DNA of 64,000 bases from Acidobacteriaceae bacterium (GTDB lineage Bacteria; Acidobacteriota; Terriglobia; Bryobacterales; Bryobacteraceae), in the NCBI GenBank assembly GCA_019233755.1, contig JAFAMD010000032.1, positions 22,341 through 86,340 of the forward strand, read 5' to 3'. Below the pieces are notes generated by a model. That model was not told where the DNA came from and made no database searches. It saw nothing but the letters and a program-made list of their open reading frames with translations. Numbering within the stretch: the first letter of the stretch is position 1; every line of letters starts with the position of its first letter. This document shows positions 37,832 through 47,006 of the stretch, one piece after another. The position numbers and the translations under genes were made by a program.

Positions 37832-37940
37832 ATTGCCAGACCCCGGGTGATCCGCGGCACACGAGCTAAGCCGCTACCGTTGCTTCCTTCCGGACCTGGC
37901 GGGGTTTACAACCGCCCATTGCACGAAGCCCGGAGCCTGA
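37832..37940 (-). ncRNA. ffs: small signal recognition particle RNA (4.5S type)
   Basis: On the minus strand the conserved SRP helix-8 core CCAGGTCCGGAAGGAAGCA is present. The outer stem forms from GCTCCGGG at the 5' end and CCCGGGGTC at the 3' end, with the usual hairpin between, for a length of about 109 bases. The ends are approximate. TAGAAT at 37955-37950 lies at -10 distance from the 5' end. The location just before dnaX is common. Confidence 0.9.
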
Positions 37941-37965
37941 CAAGTCTCAATTCTAGCACCCGCGT

Positions 37966-39168
37966 CTACTTTTTCTGTTCCAGAACGGCCTGCAATTTTT
38001 CGCCGAATAGAGTCGACGGGGCGGGCCGGTGCTCGGGTCTCCGCTCTGACGGTGCCGGCCGGGGAAAATGGTCCGGCGCGGCGCCCGGGGGCCCCGGCGT
38101 GCGAGAAGGCGGCGGCACTGGTTGGGCCTCCTGGTTTGGCTTAACCTGGTTTGCTTCAACCGGCTTCTTTGGTTCCATGGCAGGGCGAGGAACAGCCGTC
38201 GGTTGGTCACCGTGCAGATAGCGATCCTTCTTCAGCAGAGAACGTTCGAGCGAGGCAATGTAGCCTGTAAATTCGCCGTCGGCATGGCGATCGCGTTTCA
38301 ATGCGCTCCGGATCGCATTCATCTTGGAATCGAGGTTGTCCAGATGGTGGAGCATCAAAGCCTCAGCGAACGCCGGCAGCTTCGGTGATCCGAATTCCAG
38401 TTCGCCATGATGGCTTACGATCATGTGCTCGACCAGGCTGCGAAGCTTCGGAGGAAAATCCGGAAGCTGATCGAACTTTTGACCTATGAGGCGCAGGCCC
38501 AGAATAATGTGGCCGAGCAGTTGGCCGTTGGCGCTGTAGTTGAAGCTGCGCGCATAGGTCAGCTCCTCTACCTTGCCGATATCGTGCAGAATAACGCCGG
38601 TTAGCAGAAGATCGAGATCGATCTCCGGATAGTGGGAAGCCGTCAGCCGGGCCAGCGTGCAGAGCGAAAGGACATGTTCGATCAGCCCGCTGCGGCAGGC
38701 ATGATGAATACTCTTGGCAGCCGGCGCAATCTTGTACAGGGCCGCGAGTTGCGAGTCACTGAAAACCGCCTCCAGAAGCCCGCGCAGGTGCGGATTTCGC
38801 AGGCCGCCGATGATACCCTTGAGCTCCGCGAACATTTCTTCGGGATCACGCTCGGAGCAGGGAAAATAGTCGGCCAGATCTACTTCGTGGTTTTCCAGGC
38901 GCCGCAGGCGATGCACCGTGAACTGTGAGCGGTTCTGATACAACTGCATCAGGCCCTTCACTTTCACGAAATCATCGCGGTCGAAGGTGTCCATCACCTC
39001 CGCCACGTTGTCCCACATTTTGGCTTCCATCTCGCCTGTGCGATCAGCCAAATGAAGGGAAAGATACGGCTCACCGGTCTTCTTTTGCCTGGTCTCCTTT
39101 GAAAGGACCAGAAACTGCGCCGTCACGACCTCGTTAGGGACCAGGCCGTCAATGTAGGGAACCTTCAT
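37966..39168 (-). CDS. YhaM-like 3'-5' exoribonuclease (OB-fold plus HD domain)
   Basis: This is a 400-residue protein. An OB-fold nucleic-acid-binding domain is at residues 15-95 (AQFLVLSKETRQKKTGEPYL). An HD hydrolase domain is at about 140-300, with the metal motif LHDIGK and His residues in HHACRSGLIEHVLS and SHHGELEFGS. YhaM members degrade RNA or DNA from the 3' end. The last 70 residues are Pro/Arg-rich and unlike Bacillus YhaM. It overlaps nothing and starts six bases after the parvulin stop, so they form one unit. Confidence 0.88.
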   Translation of the reverse strand: MKVPYIDGLVPNEVVTAQFLVLSKETRQKKTGEPYLSLHLADRTGEMEAKMWDNVAEVMDTFDRDDFVKVKGLMQLYQNRSQFTVHRLRRLENHEVDLADYFPCSERDPEEMFAELKGIIGGLRNPHLRGLLEAVFSDSQLAALYKIAPAAKSIHHACRSGLIEHVLSLCTLARLTASHYPEIDLDLLLTGVILHDIGKVEELTYARSFNYSANGQLLGHIILGLRLIGQKFDQLPDFPPKLRSLVEHMIVSHHGELEFGSPKLPAFAEALMLHHLDNLDSKMNAIRSALKRDRHADGEFTGYIASLERSLLKKDRYLHGDQPTAVPRPAMEPKKPVEANQVKPNQEAQPVPPPSRTPGPPGAAPDHFPRPAPSERRPEHRPAPSTLFGEKLQAVLEQKK

Positions 39169-39174
39169 ACAACG

Positions 39175-40338
39175 CTAGCGGGAGCTGCTCTTTCCGGTAG
39201 CGGTGGTTTCAGTTCCCGGAATCGGAATCACCCAGAGCACACGCTTGTGGCGTGTCTTCTGTTCCACCTCTGCCTTCGTCACGGTCTCGGGCTTCAATTG
39301 CGCAACGTCTTGCCAGGTTGTGTTCTGGCCCGGCGCGGCGCCGGTATCGACAAAACCCGGCTTAATCTGCAGGAACGCCTGTTTGCGCAGCGTGGTGAGG
39401 TATTCGCGCACCTTGGGCTGCATCTTCGGGCCATAAAGGATGTTCTCGATGTCGGGCTTTACGTCGGCAAGAGGCGCAAGACCGGCTTTCGTGTGGTCGT
39501 CGACTTTGAATACTTCATATCCTGTCGGAACCTTGACCGGTTTCGTTACGCCCCCGCGCGGCAGGTTCCACACTGCGTCCTGGATCTGCGCGTTCAGCTC
39601 GCCCTTCTTGTAGCCGCCTAGCACGCCTCCGTCCTTTGCCGTAATAGCGTCGGAGTTATCGCGTGCCAGATCGGTGAAGCGCTCGCCCTTAGAAGCCTCA
39701 TCGGAGAGCTGCTGCGCTTTCTTCAGTGCAGCCGCCGCTCCCGCCGCGTCCTTGCCTTCTGTGGAGATGAGGATTTCGCTCAGATACACCTTCTCGTCAC
39801 GGACGAAATCCGATTTGTGGGCGTTGTAGTAGTCTTCTACCTCTTTATCCGTCACGGTGATGTGCCGGCCGACCTCTTCCCCGATCACCTGGCGTGTAAG
39901 AAAGTTGTTCTTGGCCTCGCTCAGAAAGTCTTCATAGCTCATCCCGGACTGCTGGCGGACGTATTCGTGAAACTTGTCCGGATCCGTGATGCCGGATTGC
40001 CGCTGCAGGTTTGCCATGTATTTGCTGACGTCGGTATCGACGTTGATGCTGAGCTCTTTACCCTTTTGAATGAGCAGCAGTTCATCGATACGGTCCCGCA
40101 AAACATCTTTCTGGCGGCTTTCGAACTCCTTCTCAAACTGCGGACCCGACGCGCCTTGGGCTTTGAGCTCTCCGGCGAGCTGCTTCGTGGACCGTTGAAT
40201 CTCGTCCTGGCTGACGATATCGCCGTTCACCTTGGCAACAATCTGGTCGACAACTGTGTACTTCTCCGTGTCCGCGGCACGCAGGTACGTAGAGGCCGCT
40301 AAGCTGAAGCCCAGGGCTGCAAGGCGCACAACTTTCAT
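39175..40338 (-). CDS. SurA/PrsA-like peptidyl-prolyl isomerase
   Basis: This is a 387-residue periplasmic chaperone. A Sec signal (MKVVRLAALGFSLAAS) is followed by a SurA N-terminal helical domain with VVDQIVAKVNGDIVSQDEI. One parvulin domain (about 185-285) has VYLSEILIST, DLARDNSD and GGVLGGYKKGEL. The C-terminal part is helical. It helps fold outer-membrane proteins. ATG 40338 is chosen over an upstream in-frame ATG because only it gives a signal peptide; GAAAGA precedes it. Confidence 0.88.
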   Translation of the reverse strand: MKVVRLAALGFSLAASTYLRAADTEKYTVVDQIVAKVNGDIVSQDEIQRSTKQLAGELKAQGASGPQFEKEFESRQKDVLRDRIDELLLIQKGKELSINVDTDVSKYMANLQRQSGITDPDKFHEYVRQQSGMSYEDFLSEAKNNFLTRQVIGEEVGRHITVTDKEVEDYYNAHKSDFVRDEKVYLSEILISTEGKDAAGAAAALKKAQQLSDEASKGERFTDLARDNSDAITAKDGGVLGGYKKGELNAQIQDAVWNLPRGGVTKPVKVPTGYEVFKVDDHTKAGLAPLADVKPDIENILYGPKMQPKVREYLTTLRKQAFLQIKPGFVDTGAAPGQNTTWQDVAQLKPETVTKAEVEQKTRHKRVLWVIPIPGTETTATGKSSSR

Positions 40339-40466
40339 ATCTTTTCTTTCCATTATGTCAATAACCCGCATCATAGCGGGTTGCAAACTTCACAAAGATT
40401 TAGCGTTTGTACAGCCGCAACCGGAATCGTAACCAGACGCGCGCACCTGGCGGGCGGTTGCACCCT

Positions 40467-43400
40467 TTACTTTCTCACTGTTATCGGAGCCTCGGCAGTC
40501 AAATCCTCGAGCGTCTTTCTCAGGTAATCCAGCAGTTGCGCCGGAGTGCTTGATCCCTCCAGCGGCAGCTTCAATACTCCCGCCGGCGTGAACTGGGCGT
40601 TCCCGGTGCTGCGTACCAGGGCCATCAGCTTGAACGGATCGATCTTCGATTGCTGATGGAACTTGATGTTGGCGAAGCCCTGCCGGCGATCGATAGACTC
40701 CACGCCCGCCTTCTCTGCCATGCTCTTCAAAACCGAGAAACGAAGCAGATTCCGCACTTCGTCCGGCACCGGGCCGTAACGGTCTGCCAGCTCGTCCTGG
40801 ATTCGCTTCGCCTGCTCTTCATCCTTGGCATCGGCGATGCGCTTGTAGGAGCGCAGACGTTGCGCTTCATCCGAGATGTACTCGGTGGGAATGCGAATGT
40901 CGAGTCCCAGGTTGAGGGTAGCGTGAATCTCGAGCGGAACTTCCTCTCCTTTGAGCTCCCGAACGGTTTCTTCGAGCAGCCGCACGTAGGTGTCATACCC
41001 CACCGCTTCGATATGCCCGTGTTGCTCCCCGCCCAGCAAATTCCCCGCGCCCCGCAATTCCAGGTCGAGCGCGGCGATCTTGAACCCGGCGCCCAGGTCG
41101 CTGAACTCCTTCAGCGCGGCCAGCCGCTTGCGCGCCACTTCGCTCAGTTGCGTATCGGCGGGGACCAGAAGATAGGAATACGCGCGCCGGTTCGACCGTC
41201 CCACGCGCCCCCGAAGCTGATACAGTTCGCTCAAGCCATAGCGTTCGGAGTTCTCGATGATGATCGTGTTCGCCAGCGGAATGTCGAGACCGTTCTCCAC
41301 GATCGTCGTACAAACGAACACATCGTATTCATGCTTCATGAAGCCGAGCAGCACCTTCTCGAGCTCCGATTCCCCCATCTGCCCGTGCCCCACGCCGATG
41401 CGGCACTGGGGAACAAGCTCCTGGATAAACGCGGCGCGCATGAAAATGGTGTCCACCCGGTTGTGCACGAAGTAAACCTGGCCGCTGCGCTGCAGTTCCT
41501 GCTCGATGGACGCTTTGATCAGCTCGGGATGGAAGTGCGCCACCACTGTGTTGATCGCCAGCCGGTCCTTCGGCGGAGTTTCAATCACCGACATGTCGCG
41601 CAGCCCGAGCAGCGACATGTGCAGCGTGCGCGGAATGGGGGTGGCGCTCATGGTGAGTACGTCCACGTTATGCCGCAGTTGTTTCAGCCGCTCTTTATGC
41701 CGCACGCCGAAGCGCTGCTCTTCGTCGACGATCAGCAGGCCGAGATCGTAAAACTGCACGTCTTTTGACAGCAGCCGGTGGGTACCGATGAGAACGTCGA
41801 CCTTCCCCGCTGCGAGGTCTTCCAACACGGCTTTCACTTCTTTGGCGGTGCGGAAGCGGCTCACCAGCTCGATGCGAACCGGAAACGAGGCGAATCGTCG
41901 CTTAAATGTTTCATAGTGCTGGAAAGAAAGAACGGTTGTTGGCGCCAGAACCGCCACCTGTTTTCCATCGCCCAGCGCCTTGAAGGCCGCCCGCATCGCG
42001 ACTTCCGTCTTGCCGAAACCCACGTCGCCGCAAAGCAGCCGGTCCATCGGTTGCGGGCTCTCCATGTCGGCCTTGATCTGGCTGACAGCGTTCAACTGAT
42101 CCTTGGTCGCGGAGTACTCGAAGGCATCTTCGAACTCGCGCTGCCAGTTGCTGTCGCCTGAGAACGCAAAGCCTTTCGCCATGCGGCGCTGCGCGTAGAG
42201 CTTCAGCAGCTCATCCGCCATGTCGCGCATTTTAGCCTTGACGCGCGATTTCGTCTTCTCCCAGGTAACGCCGCCCAGCCGGTCCAGGTGCGGCTTGCTT
42301 TCACCCGCGCCGCGGTACTTCTGCACCAGGTCGAGGCGCGTCAGCGGGACGTACAGCTTCGATTCGCCGGCGTATTCGAGCAACATGAAGTCGCCCTTTT
42401 GATCGCCCTGCGCGATCTCGCGAATGCCCAGGAACTGGCCCACACCGTGAGTGGAATGAACCACGAAGTCGCCCGGCTTGAGATCCGCTATGTCGGCGGC
42501 AAAGGCGGCCAGTTGCGACTTCGACGGCTGGCGTGCAATCAGATCGGAGGTTTCAAATAGATCTTCCGAGCCGAGAATGGCGAGCTGCGAATCCACCAGC
42601 ACCGCGCCGCGGAGAACGCGTCCTTTGATGAGGTAGGCGCTCGAAACTGCGCCGGCATAGTAGGCGCGTTCCGCAAGCGAGGGGCGCGCGCCCGCGGTGG
42701 ATCCCACTCCGAGCTGGTAGGGAACGGCGTATTCCTGAAGAACATCGGCGAGCCGTTCAAGCTCCCCTACCGATGCCGCAAAAAACGCCACGCGATTGCC
42801 TTGTTCAATGAGGTTGCGCGCTTCGGCAACCGCCACCGGCATGTTGCCTTGAAACGTGAGCGAGGGGCGCGTCGGGATATGGAAATGCCGTGCATCGCCA
42901 TCTTGCGGACCGGAGATCACTTCCAGCTCCTGCAGGCTGATGCGCGTACGTTCTTCCAGCGCCGCCGAGATCTCCTCCCAATGCAGGAAGTTCTTCTCCG
43001 GTTCAATCGGAGCCGGGCGGTCGGGCTGATTCAACCGCTGCCACAGCCGGTCTGCCGCCGAGGCGATCGCGCTCGGTTCGTCCAGAATAATCAGGGCATC
43101 CCGCTGCAGAGAGAACACGTTCTGCGCCCGCGGACGAACCAGCGGAACCAGAAACTCCCAACCCGGAAAAACTTCGCCGGGATTCGACAGTTCCAGATCT
43201 GCCTGCTCCGCCGCTTCCGCAAGCTGCCGCAGCAGCGGCCGGGATCTCGGATATTCGGCGAGCGGCAGCAGCATGGCGGACGAAACCTTCAGCACGGAGC
43301 GCTGCGATTCCACATCGAACTGTCGAATCGATTCGATTTCGTCGCCAAAGAACTCTACCCGGATAGGGCGTTCGGCTTCGGCCGGAAACACGTCGAAAAT

Positions 43401-43976
43401 GCCGCCGCGAACCGAAAACTCGCCCACCATTTCCACCGGTTCACGCCTTTCATAACCGATGCTTTCTAGGTGCTGCACCAGGTCTTCGAGCGGAATCTCC
43501 TCGCCCGTGCGCAGCGTCAGCGCGAGCTGGCGGTAAAAATCGGCCGGCTCCGTCCGCAAGAGCGCCGATGCGACCGGCACGATGGTGATCGGCACCTTTT
43601 GCGCCGAAAGACGCCATAAACCGACGGCGCGCTTTTCCGCGATCTCGTTGTGTGGGGAAAGACGCTGGTGCGGCAGTACGTCGAGCGCCGGAATAAGCTG
43701 CGGCGGCGTCAGATCGCGGCGCTCGAACAGCAGGTCGAAGAAGACTTCAAGCGAATCCATCAGCGCTTCGGCCTGCTTGTTGCCATCTACTACCACGAAG
43801 AGCGGTTTTTCGGTCGCTTGATACAGCAGGACCAGGTACAGCGCCTTGGCCGTGTTCACCAGGCCCGAAACGGAAAACGGGCCGCGCTCCCCGCGCGTGA
43901 GTTTCGCGAGGAGCGATTGGAACCCGGCCTGCCGTGCGGCAGAATGCAGAAGATCTCGTGTGGCGGGGTGAATCAC
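40467..43976 (-). CDS. mfd: transcription-repair coupling factor
   Basis: This 1169-residue Mfd releases stalled RNA polymerase and recruits UvrA. A UvrB-like N-terminus lies at 1-350, and the CarD-like polymerase-interaction domain near 490-560 has LKPGDFVVHSTHGVGQFLGI. The SF2 translocase has Walker A GDVGFGKTE near 650 and the DEEQRFG box. The TRCF C-terminal domain closes the protein. Start is GTG 43976 (MIHPATRDLL); it overlaps the stop of rfaE2 by GTGA. Length is normal for the family. Confidence 0.96.
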   Translation of the reverse strand: MIHPATRDLLHSAARQAGFQSLLAKLTRGERGPFSVSGLVNTAKALYLVLLYQATEKPLFVVVDGNKQAEALMDSLEVFFDLLFERRDLTPPQLIPALDVLPHQRLSPHNEIAEKRAVGLWRLSAQKVPITIVPVASALLRTEPADFYRQLALTLRTGEEIPLEDLVQHLESIGYERREPVEMVGEFSVRGGIFDVFPAEAERPIRVEFFGDEIESIRQFDVESQRSVLKVSSAMLLPLAEYPRSRPLLRQLAEAAEQADLELSNPGEVFPGWEFLVPLVRPRAQNVFSLQRDALIILDEPSAIASAADRLWQRLNQPDRPAPIEPEKNFLHWEEISAALEERTRISLQELEVISGPQDGDARHFHIPTRPSLTFQGNMPVAVAEARNLIEQGNRVAFFAASVGELERLADVLQEYAVPYQLGVGSTAGARPSLAERAYYAGAVSSAYLIKGRVLRGAVLVDSQLAILGSEDLFETSDLIARQPSKSQLAAFAADIADLKPGDFVVHSTHGVGQFLGIREIAQGDQKGDFMLLEYAGESKLYVPLTRLDLVQKYRGAGESKPHLDRLGGVTWEKTKSRVKAKMRDMADELLKLYAQRRMAKGFAFSGDSNWQREFEDAFEYSATKDQLNAVSQIKADMESPQPMDRLLCGDVGFGKTEVAMRAAFKALGDGKQVAVLAPTTVLSFQHYETFKRRFASFPVRIELVSRFRTAKEVKAVLEDLAAGKVDVLIGTHRLLSKDVQFYDLGLLIVDEEQRFGVRHKERLKQLRHNVDVLTMSATPIPRTLHMSLLGLRDMSVIETPPKDRLAINTVVAHFHPELIKASIEQELQRSGQVYFVHNRVDTIFMRAAFIQELVPQCRIGVGHGQMGESELEKVLLGFMKHEYDVFVCTTIVENGLDIPLANTIIIENSERYGLSELYQLRGRVGRSNRRAYSYLLVPADTQLSEVARKRLAALKEFSDLGAGFKIAALDLELRGAGNLLGGEQHGHIEAVGYDTYVRLLEETVRELKGEEVPLEIHATLNLGLDIRIPTEYISDEAQRLRSYKRIADAKDEEQAKRIQDELADRYGPVPDEVRNLLRFSVLKSMAEKAGVESIDRRQGFANIKFHQQSKIDPFKLMALVRSTGNAQFTPAGVLKLPLEGSSTPAQLLDYLRKTLEDLTAEAPITVRK

Positions 43977-44494
43977 TGACCCTGTTCCGGCGCGGCGAGC
44001 CCCGATGCTGCGGCGTATCGCCCGATGATCTTGGCCGCAATATCGGTTGTGGAGTATCCCGGCTCCAGCGGCAGCGCATGCACTTCGCCGCCCGCGGCCT
44101 CTACTTCCTCGCGCCCCGCGATAAAGTGAGCCCAGTCCGCGCCCTTAACCAGCACGTCGGGCAGAACAGCAGCAATCAGCTCGCGGGGCGTGTCTTCATC
44201 AAATAAGGTGACGGCATCCACTGCTTCCAGGTGCAGCGCGAGTTCCGCCCGGGTGCGCTCATCGAAAAACGGGCGGGACGGTCCTTTCAGCCGCTGCACA
44301 CTCGAATCGGTGTTCAGCGCGAGAATCAGGACGTCGCCGAGCGACCGCGCCCTTTCCAGCAGCCGGATATGGCCGGGATGCAAAATGTCGTAACAGCCGT
44401 TCGTGAAAACAACTTTTTTCCCCTCTGATTTCCACTCTTGCCGCTGCGCGACGAGGTCTTCGCGCGCGTAAAATCGTGCCATTGCCGCTTTCAT
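43973..44494 (-). CDS. rfaE2: ADP-heptose synthase nucleotidyltransferase (RfaE2/HldE C-terminal domain)
   Basis: This is a 173-residue enzyme that adenylates D-glycero-beta-D-manno-heptose 1-phosphate. Motif FTNGCYDILHPGHIRLL has the HxGH nucleotide-binding box, with ALNTDSSVQRLKGPSRP behind it and VKGADW near the C-terminus. It is a stand-alone domain without the kinase half. ATG 44494 or 44482 are both possible starts. It faces away from the heptosyltransferase genes but serves the same pathway, and its stop overlaps the mfd start. Confidence 0.92.
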   Translation of the reverse strand: MKAAMARFYAREDLVAQRQEWKSEGKKVVFTNGCYDILHPGHIRLLERARSLGDVLILALNTDSSVQRLKGPSRPFFDERTRAELALHLEAVDAVTLFDEDTPRELIAAVLPDVLVKGADWAHFIAGREEVEAAGGEVHALPLEPGYSTTDIAAKIIGRYAAASGLAAPEQGQ

Positions 44495-44588
44495 TTTACG
44501 ATTCGGGTCCGCGGATTCCCGTCGAAGCGCGTGTCGTGTACCGGTATCCTAAAGAATTAGTACTTCCCCAAAAGCACCGTAAGTTTAG

Positions 44589-45641
44589 ATGCAGTTCCGC
44601 AGATTATTAGTTCGCGCAACAAATTGGGTGGGCGATGCGGTGATGTCCGTGCCCGCGTTGCACGCTTTGCGCGCCCGCTTTCCCGACGCCCACATCGCGA
44701 TTCTGGCGCGGCCCTGGGTGGCGGGCCTTTATGGCCGCGAGCCGTTCTGCGACGAACTGATTCCTTATGAAGCGCCTCGCGGCTGGAACGGACTCGGCCA
44801 GAAGGCGGCTCTCGCCCGCGAGATTGCCGCGCGCCAGTTCGATTGCGCCATCCTCTTGCCGAATTCTTTCGAATCCGCAGCCCTGGCTCGAATGGCGGGG
44901 ATTCCAACGCGCATCGGGTACGCGCGCGACGCCCGCAGTTGGCTCCTGACACACGCGGTTCGGCTTCCGCAACCGGGTGAAACGCCCCCGCATCAGCGCT
45001 TCTATTACTTGGAATTGCTCAAGCGCGCCGGCGTGATCGCCGGATATCAGACTGACGATGCCATCCGCCTTTCGGGTGCCGGCGCGGCCGCTCAAGAAGG
45101 CCGGCGCCGCTTTCGCCAGGCGCAAATTCATGGGCCCGTGATCGGCGTGAGTCCGGGCGCGGCGTATGGCGGGGCCAAGCGCTGGCTTCAGCAGCGCTTT
45201 TCTGAGTCCGCAGTTAAAGTCGCCCGCGAACGCGCCGCCTCCGTTGCTATCTTCGGGTCAAAAGAAGAGTTCTCCATCTGCGAAACTGTTCGTGAAAGCG
45301 TGGAATCGGCCGGTGTGAAGTGCATCGACTTTGCCGGCGCCACCAGCATCGCGGAATTCATTGAGCTGGCGGCTGCATGCGATATCTTTTTGACGAATGA
45401 TTCCGGACCCATGCATATCGCGTCCGCGCTGGGCCTTCCAACGGTTGCCGTCTTCGGCGCGACCGACCACGTTGCCACCGGTCCCACCGGCAGCAACAGC
45501 CGGGTCATTCGCGTCCCTGTCGAGTGCAGCCCATGCCTACTGCGGGAATGCCCTATTGACCATCGCTGCATGACCGGGGTAACTGCAGACATGGTCGCGG
45601 AAGCGGCGCTTGCTCTCGTTACGGTCGGGAAAAGAAATTAG
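44589..45641 (+). CDS. waaF: lipopolysaccharide heptosyltransferase (WaaF-like)
   Basis: This is a 350-residue GT9-family enzyme that adds L-glycero-D-manno-heptose to the inner core of LPS. The start RRLLVRATNWVGDAVMSVPAL is the family N-terminus, with VIGVSPGAAYGGAKRW mid-protein and FLTNDSGPMHIASALG as the acceptor/donor loop. It is the first gene of a four-gene plus-strand run for LPS core assembly and is divergent from rfaE2 with a 94-base gap. Confidence 0.93.
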   Translation: MQFRRLLVRATNWVGDAVMSVPALHALRARFPDAHIAILARPWVAGLYGREPFCDELIPYEAPRGWNGLGQKAALAREIAARQFDCAILLPNSFESAALARMAGIPTRIGYARDARSWLLTHAVRLPQPGETPPHQRFYYLELLKRAGVIAGYQTDDAIRLSGAGAAAQEGRRRFRQAQIHGPVIGVSPGAAYGGAKRWLQQRFSESAVKVARERAASVAIFGSKEEFSICETVRESVESAGVKCIDFAGATSIAEFIELAAACDIFLTNDSGPMHIASALGLPTVAVFGATDHVATGPTGSNSRVIRVPVECSPCLLRECPIDHRCMTGVTADMVAEAALALVTVGKRN

Positions 45642-45642
45642 A

Positions 45643-46035
45643 GTGGATACAAGAGAAAAGATCGTCCCGCTGGGCGAATTGGCCACGCATTTGACGGCTG
45701 GGGAATGGTTGGCGGTTGCGGGCTTGTTTGACCCGCTGACCGCGGTGCAGGCGAAACGACTTGCCGGGTTGGCAAACAGCGGACGCAGGCTCATGGCCGT
45801 GGTGCTTTCGGATAGCGAAACTCTGCTTGCCGCCGACGCGCGCGCTGCTTTGATCGCGTCTTTGCGTTCAGTGGATCTGGTCGCCGTCGCCCGGGCCGGC
45901 GAATGGCGTAGCGCGATCCCGCAAGGGACAGATTTGGAAATCGTCGAGGACCTTGCGGCCGAGAGTGGCCGCTCAGCGGAATTTGTCCGGTTTGTGCTGC
46001 AGCGCCAGGCCTCTGCTGATCAAAACCGATCATGA
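45643..46035 (+). CDS. degenerate nucleotidyltransferase-like protein
   Basis: This is a 130-residue protein from GTG 45643, one base after the waaF stop. It has the strand-loop-helix start of the HldE/RfaE nucleotidyltransferase fold (LAVAGLFDPLTAVQAKRL), but the HxGH box that should follow is replaced by TAVQA, so nucleotide binding is doubtful. The helix-turn AALIASLRSVDLVAVA matches the usual RAxxLAALRxVD pattern of that family. It may be a catalytically dead relative that helps the LPS core enzymes. It overlaps the next gene by four bases. Confidence 0.6.
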   Translation: MDTREKIVPLGELATHLTAGEWLAVAGLFDPLTAVQAKRLAGLANSGRRLMAVVLSDSETLLAADARAALIASLRSVDLVAVARAGEWRSAIPQGTDLEIVEDLAAESGRSAEFVRFVLQRQASADQNRS

Positions 46036-47006
46036 AGGACACAGGCAATTCCATCCTGGTAATCCGCCTCGGCGCAATGGGCGACATCATCCATGCGCTG
46101 CCGGCGGTCGCCAGTCTGAAGCGAAGTTTCCCGGGAAGAAAGCTGACCTGGGTTGTTGCTCGCCGTTGGATGCCGCTGCTCGAGGGCAACCCGTTTATCG
46201 ACGAGCTCGTCCCGTTCGAGCGCGCGGGCGTGGGAGCGCTTTGGGCTTCATGGCAGCGGCTGCGCAGTATCAAGCCCGCCATCGCCGTCGATTTCCAGGG
46301 ACTCCTTCAGTCCGCATTCGCTGGTCGAATCGCGCAGCCCGAAGTCTTCTTTGGCTTCGACCGCTCGGTTGCCCGTGAGCCGCTCGCCGCATGGTTCTAT
46401 TCATGCTGTGTCCCGGTCAAAGGCCCGCACCGCGTCGAAAGAAATTTGCAACTGGTCCAGGCCGCCGGAGCCGCACAACTTACCAAGGAAGCATGGATCC
46501 CGCAGGGCCGTCCCGAAGGCGGGCTTCCGTCTTGCGATTTTGTACTGGCAAGCCCATTCGCCGGCTGGAACAGCAAGCAATGGCCAATCACGAAATACGA
46601 AGCTCTCGGCCAGCGCCTTCAGTCTGACGGCCTTGAACTCGTCGTCAACGTTCCCGCGGATCGCGCGCATGAGCTGTCGCGTCTGTCGCATTTGCGCGTA
46701 CATACCTCTTCGCTCGCCGGGTTGATCCATGCCACCCGCCGCGCTACTGCCGTCCTGGGACTGGACAGCGGCCCGCTCCACTTGGCCGCTGCGCTTGGCA
46801 AACCGGGAGTTGCGTTGTTTGGCCCCACAGATCCCACTCAGACCGGACCTTTCAACAGCAACATGATTGTCTTGCGGTCGCCGGACGTCGAGACCACTTA
46901 TAAGCGGCACGAAGCGATCCACGAAAGCATGACCGAAATCTCCGTCGAACAAGTCGTCACGGCGCTCCAGCACTCTCTTTCCTCAGCCGCGGTGCAGCGG
47001 CCGTGA
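46032..47006 (+). CDS. glycosyltransferase family 9 heptosyltransferase (WaaC-like)
   Basis: This is a 324-residue GT9 enzyme. ILVIRLGAMGDIIHALPAV gives the family start, FVLASPFAGWNSKQWP the mid-domain and VLGLDSGPLHLAAALG the conserved late motif. It likely adds the first heptose to Kdo in LPS core synthesis, with waaF adding the second. ATG 46032 overlaps the preceding stop in ATGA, and its own end overlaps the next gene by GTGA, so all are coupled. Confidence 0.88.
   Translation: MKDTGNSILVIRLGAMGDIIHALPAVASLKRSFPGRKLTWVVARRWMPLLEGNPFIDELVPFERAGVGALWASWQRLRSIKPAIAVDFQGLLQSAFAGRIAQPEVFFGFDRSVAREPLAAWFYSCCVPVKGPHRVERNLQLVQAAGAAQLTKEAWIPQGRPEGGLPSCDFVLASPFAGWNSKQWPITKYEALGQRLQSDGLELVVNVPADRAHELSRLSHLRVHTSSLAGLIHATRRATAVLGLDSGPLHLAAALGKPGVALFGPTDPTQTGPFNSNMIVLRSPDVETTYKRHEAIHESMTEISVEQVVTALQHSLSSAAVQRP

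Noticed and set aside
44557..44952. Arg-rich minus frame over the start of waaF
   Set aside because: Shadow of the heptosyltransferase frame; no motif and no ribosome site.
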